From Limnanthes douglasii subsp. nivea (taxonomy: Eukaryota; Streptophyta; Magnoliopsida; Brassicales; Limnanthaceae), in contig JAUPFV010000001.1 in assembly GCA_036936605.1 (NCBI GenBank), positions 74,605,910 to 74,669,909 of the forward strand: DNA of 64,000 nt, written 5' to 3'. Every line of letters begins with the position of its first letter. Position 1 is the first letter of the stretch. Shown in pieces: positions 59,901 to 64,000 of the stretch. The position numbers and the translations under genes were made by a program. Under the pieces are notes generated by a model. The model made no database searches, had not been told where the DNA came from, and saw only the letters and a program-made list of their open reading frames with translations.

Positions 59901-62900
59901 ATGACTATACAAAATTTAATTTAGAACATTAGAGGAATATGTAATCAAAATTCGATAAGAAGATTAAAATATATTGTTAAATTGGAAAAATTGATTTTAT
60001 GGCTTTACAAGAGTCTATGGTGAATGAATGTAATCTTCAAAAAATAACAAAAGCTACTAGTTTTAATAAAGGGATTAGAAACCTTAATAATAAAATTTGG
60101 ATCATATGGAAAGATAACTTTAAAGTGGAATTGATCTCCAACTGTGAGCAACTTCTACACCTTAAAGTTCACCTCAATAATGATAGCAAAATCTTTATGG
60201 TTATTGTTATTTATGCTAAATGTAACAGAATCAGTAGAATTCTATTGTGGAATAAGCTTATAGATCTCTCTAATAATCCACTTGAGTGGATTATTATGGG
60301 AGACTTTAAATTTATAATTTATGCCTCTGAGCAGCTCTCTGATCTAACATTGTGTTTAAGAAGTATAGATGACTTCAATAATACAATTTTAGACTGTAAT
60401 CTTGAAGACCATTGGTTCATTGGCTCTCCCTACACTTGGACCAATAAAATATGTTGGAAAAGGTTAGATATGTCCCTAATTAACATGAGAATGAGAAATT
60501 GTTTCTAAAATATCAAAGTTAAACAATTAAAAAAACTTGTTCTAACCATTCTTCCATTAGTATCACCTTAGAAAACAGTAATCAAAATCACAAAACACAT
60601 TTTAAATTTTTGAATATGTGGATGCAACATCCTGACCTTAGAAAAACCATTAAAGATTATCGAGACATGCCTTTAAATGGTCAACCATTATTTGCTTTAT
60701 GGAGGAAGCTTAAAAGATTAAGGAGAGACTTAAAATCTGGAACTACATTACTTTTGGCAATACCTTCACTGATATTTCCAAAGCGAAGGAAACATTACCT
60801 TCCATAAGAAGAATCTTGAAACTAATCAGAATGATGAAAACATAGATAACTTAAACAAAACTAATGTCAATTAACTTCTTCTATTGGCAAAAGAAGAAGC
60901 TCATTGGGAGCAAAAATTTAACATCAATTGTATTAAACATTGTGATAAAAGCACCTCTCGTTTTCAATGATATTTATGTTAACTATTATAAAGATTTGTA
61001 AGCCAATAATAATGATGTAAGTGAATTATCTGACCAATTTCAAACAATTCCCAATCTTAATTCTAATAAGGAAAATATAAATCTGATTTAAAAACCCACA
61101 AAAGATTAAATTTATAATGTTATTAGGAATTTAAACCCTAACATCACTGCTGGCCCTAATGGATTTAATGTTGTTTTTATCAAAACTTTTGGTATATTGT
61201 CTATGATGACCTGTTTAAGGCTATCATTGATTATTTCAATGATAATCCTACTCCAAATGGCATGTTTTCAACTACTATTTGTCGTATCCCTAACTGATCA
61301 TCCTAAATATATTAAATATTATATACCTATCAGTTTATGCTATGTTTTAACAAAATTATCTCTAAAATTCTTAATAACAGAATTTCTAAATTACTACCTA
61401 AGATAATCTCTACTGATCAAGGAGGGTTTGTTCATGAAAGAAACATCCATGAACACATTCTCCTTTATCAAGAAATCATTAATGACCTGAATAAACCTGT
61501 TAGAGATGGTAATATTTTCCTTCAAATTGATATGACAAAGGTTTTTGACAAAATGGACCTCAGTTTCATCAGTAATATCATAAAGGTATTCGGATTTTAT
61601 GATAGTTTCACCAATCTCATTAGAAAAAGTATTGAAAATATGTATTTCTCTATTATTTTTAATGATAACTTACAAGGTTACTTTAAAAGTACTAATGATA
61701 TTAGGTAGGTGGATCCTCTTTCCCTCAGCCTCTTCATTTTATTTGAGGAATACCTTATAAGAGCTATAAATCATCTCTTTAATTTAACCCTCAAATAAAA
61801 TACAGAACCCTAAGTAATATCGCAGTAAATTGCCTTGCCTGTGCTGATGACTTTGTCATCTTTGCAAATGGCTGCCTTAGTAATGTAAAGACCCTTAACA
61901 TGTTTCTTAATAAGTACCAATTACTTTCTGCCCAAGTAATTTATAAAGATAAATCTAGTATCATTATTTCTAACAAAATTAATCAAACTAGAGTTAACAC
62001 ATTAGAGTCTATTCCTTACTTTTATATCCAATGCTACGCTTTGCCTAAATCTATCATCAATAGGGTTGAGAGATTGTTCAATAGATTCCTTTGGGGATCG
62101 AAAGACACCTCTCACTCTATTATTTAGACAAACTAGAAAAATATTACTAAAACTTACAAGGAGGGAGGTCTGAATATCTAAAACATCACTTATATCCAAG
62201 ACATTATCTCTTGTAAATTATGGTTCAAGTTTCATAAAAATAAATCGTTATGGTCTAAGTATATGCATTCCATATACTGTAAGAATAATCACCCCATCTT
62301 GAACTGTAGTAATAATAGATCTAAAACTTGGAAAGTACTCTTTCGAATTAAGAATAAAGTTGAAACTTTTATAAGATGAAGAATCGACTAAGGTGAAACT
62401 GAATTCTGGTTAGATATATTGTATATAGACAAGCCTTTAATTGATATTTCTGGTGAAACAGACTTTAACTGGTACATTATTGATAAAGTTAAAAACTATT
62501 GGGTCGATGATAATTAGAACACTAATCAATTAAAAAATATTATGATTCCTGCTTATAATAAATTAATAACGGGTCAGAAAATATGTAATGATATGGATGA
62601 TATTATCATTTCGTCTTTAAAAAAATTTGTTCAATTTAATACTAAATCTACTTGGGATAAGCTTAGAAATCACTATAATCATTATGATCTATTTGAGAAT
62701 TTTAAAAAATAGATATTAAAATGAAATAAATAGATAGAGTAGAAAGAGAATAAGAATAAATATAAGAAATTATATAAGATTTAGAACAATTCTATTCGTA
62801 CAAAATATTTCTTCTTGCTTTGGAAGGTTATGAAAGGTTGGGTCTCAGTCAATCATGACCTTCAAAAAAGAAACTTCTCTTTGGCATCAAAGTGTCAGTT

Positions 62901-63783
62901 CTGCCCCAATATTGAAATCGTTAACTATTTTTTTGTTAATTGTCCTTTGGTTTGGCCTATTCGGTTTCATATTTCTTCCTTATTTAAGGTTAATATTAGA
63001 AATCATATGACTATTCACCACTAAGTGATAACTTGGTATTAGTCTATCAATAAAAAGATTCATATTAGAACCATGATCCCGACTATTGTATGTTGGTGTA
63101 GTTGGAATTTTAGGAACAAAGAAAAATTTGACAACAAGATTATAACCTTTAATTATATTCTGAACAAAATTAAGTTTATTCTATCTAGACTTGATAGTGT
63201 TAGCATCCTTAATAAGAATATGTAGTTTGGAGATAACAATGTTGCTAAATATCTTAGTTGTTTCATGCATGCTAAAGATAATAGGAATATAACTATGTTT
63301 AAATGGATTCACCCTTCTTATAACAGACTTAAGTTAAATGTGGATGGTGCTTGTATGCTTAATGGAAATTCCAGTGGTGTTGGTTTAATTAGAACTAACA
63401 ATGGTGATGCATTAGTTGCTTTTGGTAGACTTTATAATATACAGACCACTCTGGTAGCTGAGTGTAGAGTTTTACTGGATGGTCTTGTATATGTCATCAA
63501 AGTGGTTATAGGAATGTAGACATTGAAACTGATTCTTTTATTCTTGTTGACATGCTTGCATATGGTCTATCTTACTGGTACATGGATTTTGTTCTAAAAT
63601 GTTTCCGAAATTTTATTTTTTCTAATATGACTATCAAAAATATTCTAGAATCCAAAACATGCAGCCGATTGGCTTGCCCATTGGACCATGAAATGTAAAA
63701 TAAAAATTCATTATTACAACAATCAACTTCATAACCCTTTAGGGGTTATAACTATGCTTGAAATTCTTGGTAATGTTACATAA
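59901..63783 (+). pseudogene. LINE-3 ORF2: endonuclease, reverse transcriptase, RNase H (many breaks)
   Basis: The ATG at 59901 is followed by NLI-stop-NIRGICNQN, where the stop (TAG) replaces the expected Trp of WNIRG. Endonuclease motifs are MALQESM, VIYAKCNR and GDFKFII (GDFN expected), up to about 60510. RT pieces are NNRISKLLPKIIS, FLQIDMTKVFDKM and CADDFVIFANG (61846-61870; FADD expected). The RNase H (63265-63700) has LNVDGACMLNGNSSG, AECRVLLDGL and AADWLAHW. The reading frame closes at 63781-63783. Numerous stops and indels make it a fossil. Confidence 0.85.
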
Positions 63784-63830
63784 GATCTGATAATACCTAA
63801 AGTAATATCTCTAAACCAATGTTTTATTGT

Positions 63831-64000
63831 AGATCAATCGTAAATCCAAATGTTTCTTCAAATTCAGTGAATCTCCATATTTTCCGCAGTGTTGGATTCT
63901 TCAAACATACAATGCAAATTCAACCAGCAATTTCATTTTCAAATGTAAAGAAGAAGAGCACAAATACTCCAGTATCCGCTGCTTCTTAAAAATTCAATAT
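63831..64000. other. Right-edge sequence
   Basis: Too short to classify. No frame or repeat recognised. Confidence 0.4.

Larger units (their letters stand above)
58142..63830 (+). mobile_element. LINE-3: L1-type retrotransposon with C-terminal RNase H, strongly decayed
   Basis: Reads rightward with leader (about 58142-58600), ORF1, ORF2 and 3' end. It has the same architecture as LINE-1 and LINE-2 but is much more eroded and AT-rich. The ends are approximate; no A tail or target-site duplication was found. Confidence 0.8.

Overview
This is eukaryotic DNA from a flowering plant, most likely a eudicot. It holds an intron-bearing plant PEX13 gene and a FAR1/MULE-type transposase gene. Most of the rest is plant retrotransposon: three L1-type LINEs that end in an RNase H domain, two Copia elements, a tRNA-derived SINE, and two Ty3/Gypsy elements of the Tat type, one nested inside the other. 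The species cannot be named from the sequence. Between the elements the DNA is AT-rich and full of degenerate tandem repeats.

Layout. At 1-1667 (minus) is the 5' part of a MULE/FAR1 transposase gene that runs off the left edge, with one intron. At 1914-10239 is PEX13, whose 5' UTR, exon 1 and the start of intron 1 occur twice (1914-2367 and 8012-8464). The two copies exactly flank a 5'-truncated LINE (2368-8011), so they read as an unusually long (about 454 bp) target-site duplication. A SINE (7746-7980) with a perfect 15-bp duplication sits in the LINE 3' region. The five PEX13 exons (8198-10239) are intact. A candidate small gene of unknown function lies on the minus strand near 11.0-11.7 kb. 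A second LINE (minus) fills about 12.4-18.2 kb. From 18.5 to 26.6 kb is a large, decayed tandem-repeat array, split by a complete Copia element (19400-24275, 235-bp LTRs, ATAAG duplication). A decayed second Copia follows at about 27.7-30.7 kb.

The window is dominated by an old Tat-type Gypsy element (33129-53652, LTRs about 12% diverged by hand count). A younger relative (42623-53093, LTRs about 1.6% diverged, GTACT duplication) has jumped into its gag. Both read leftward as gag-protease-RT-RNase H-second RNase H-integrase. Both carry a long antisense gene between pol and the 3' LTR. That antisense gene has its own TATA-like box, a GT-AG intron at the same place in both copies, a Transposase_28-like domain and a C-terminal coiled coil. 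To the right are intergenic DNA with a trace of Copia, a 1.7-kb degenerate minisatellite (56.1-57.85 kb) and a third, strongly decayed LINE (about 58.1-63.8 kb).

Only PEX13 and perhaps the MULE gene look functional. Every retroelement reading frame has at least one break. In the young Tat element the single-base indels nearly all fall in short homopolymers, so sequencing error must be excluded before calling it dead. The observations most worth following are the LINE insertion that duplicated the PEX13 first exon and leader without destroying the gene, and the spliced antisense gene shared by the two Tat elements.
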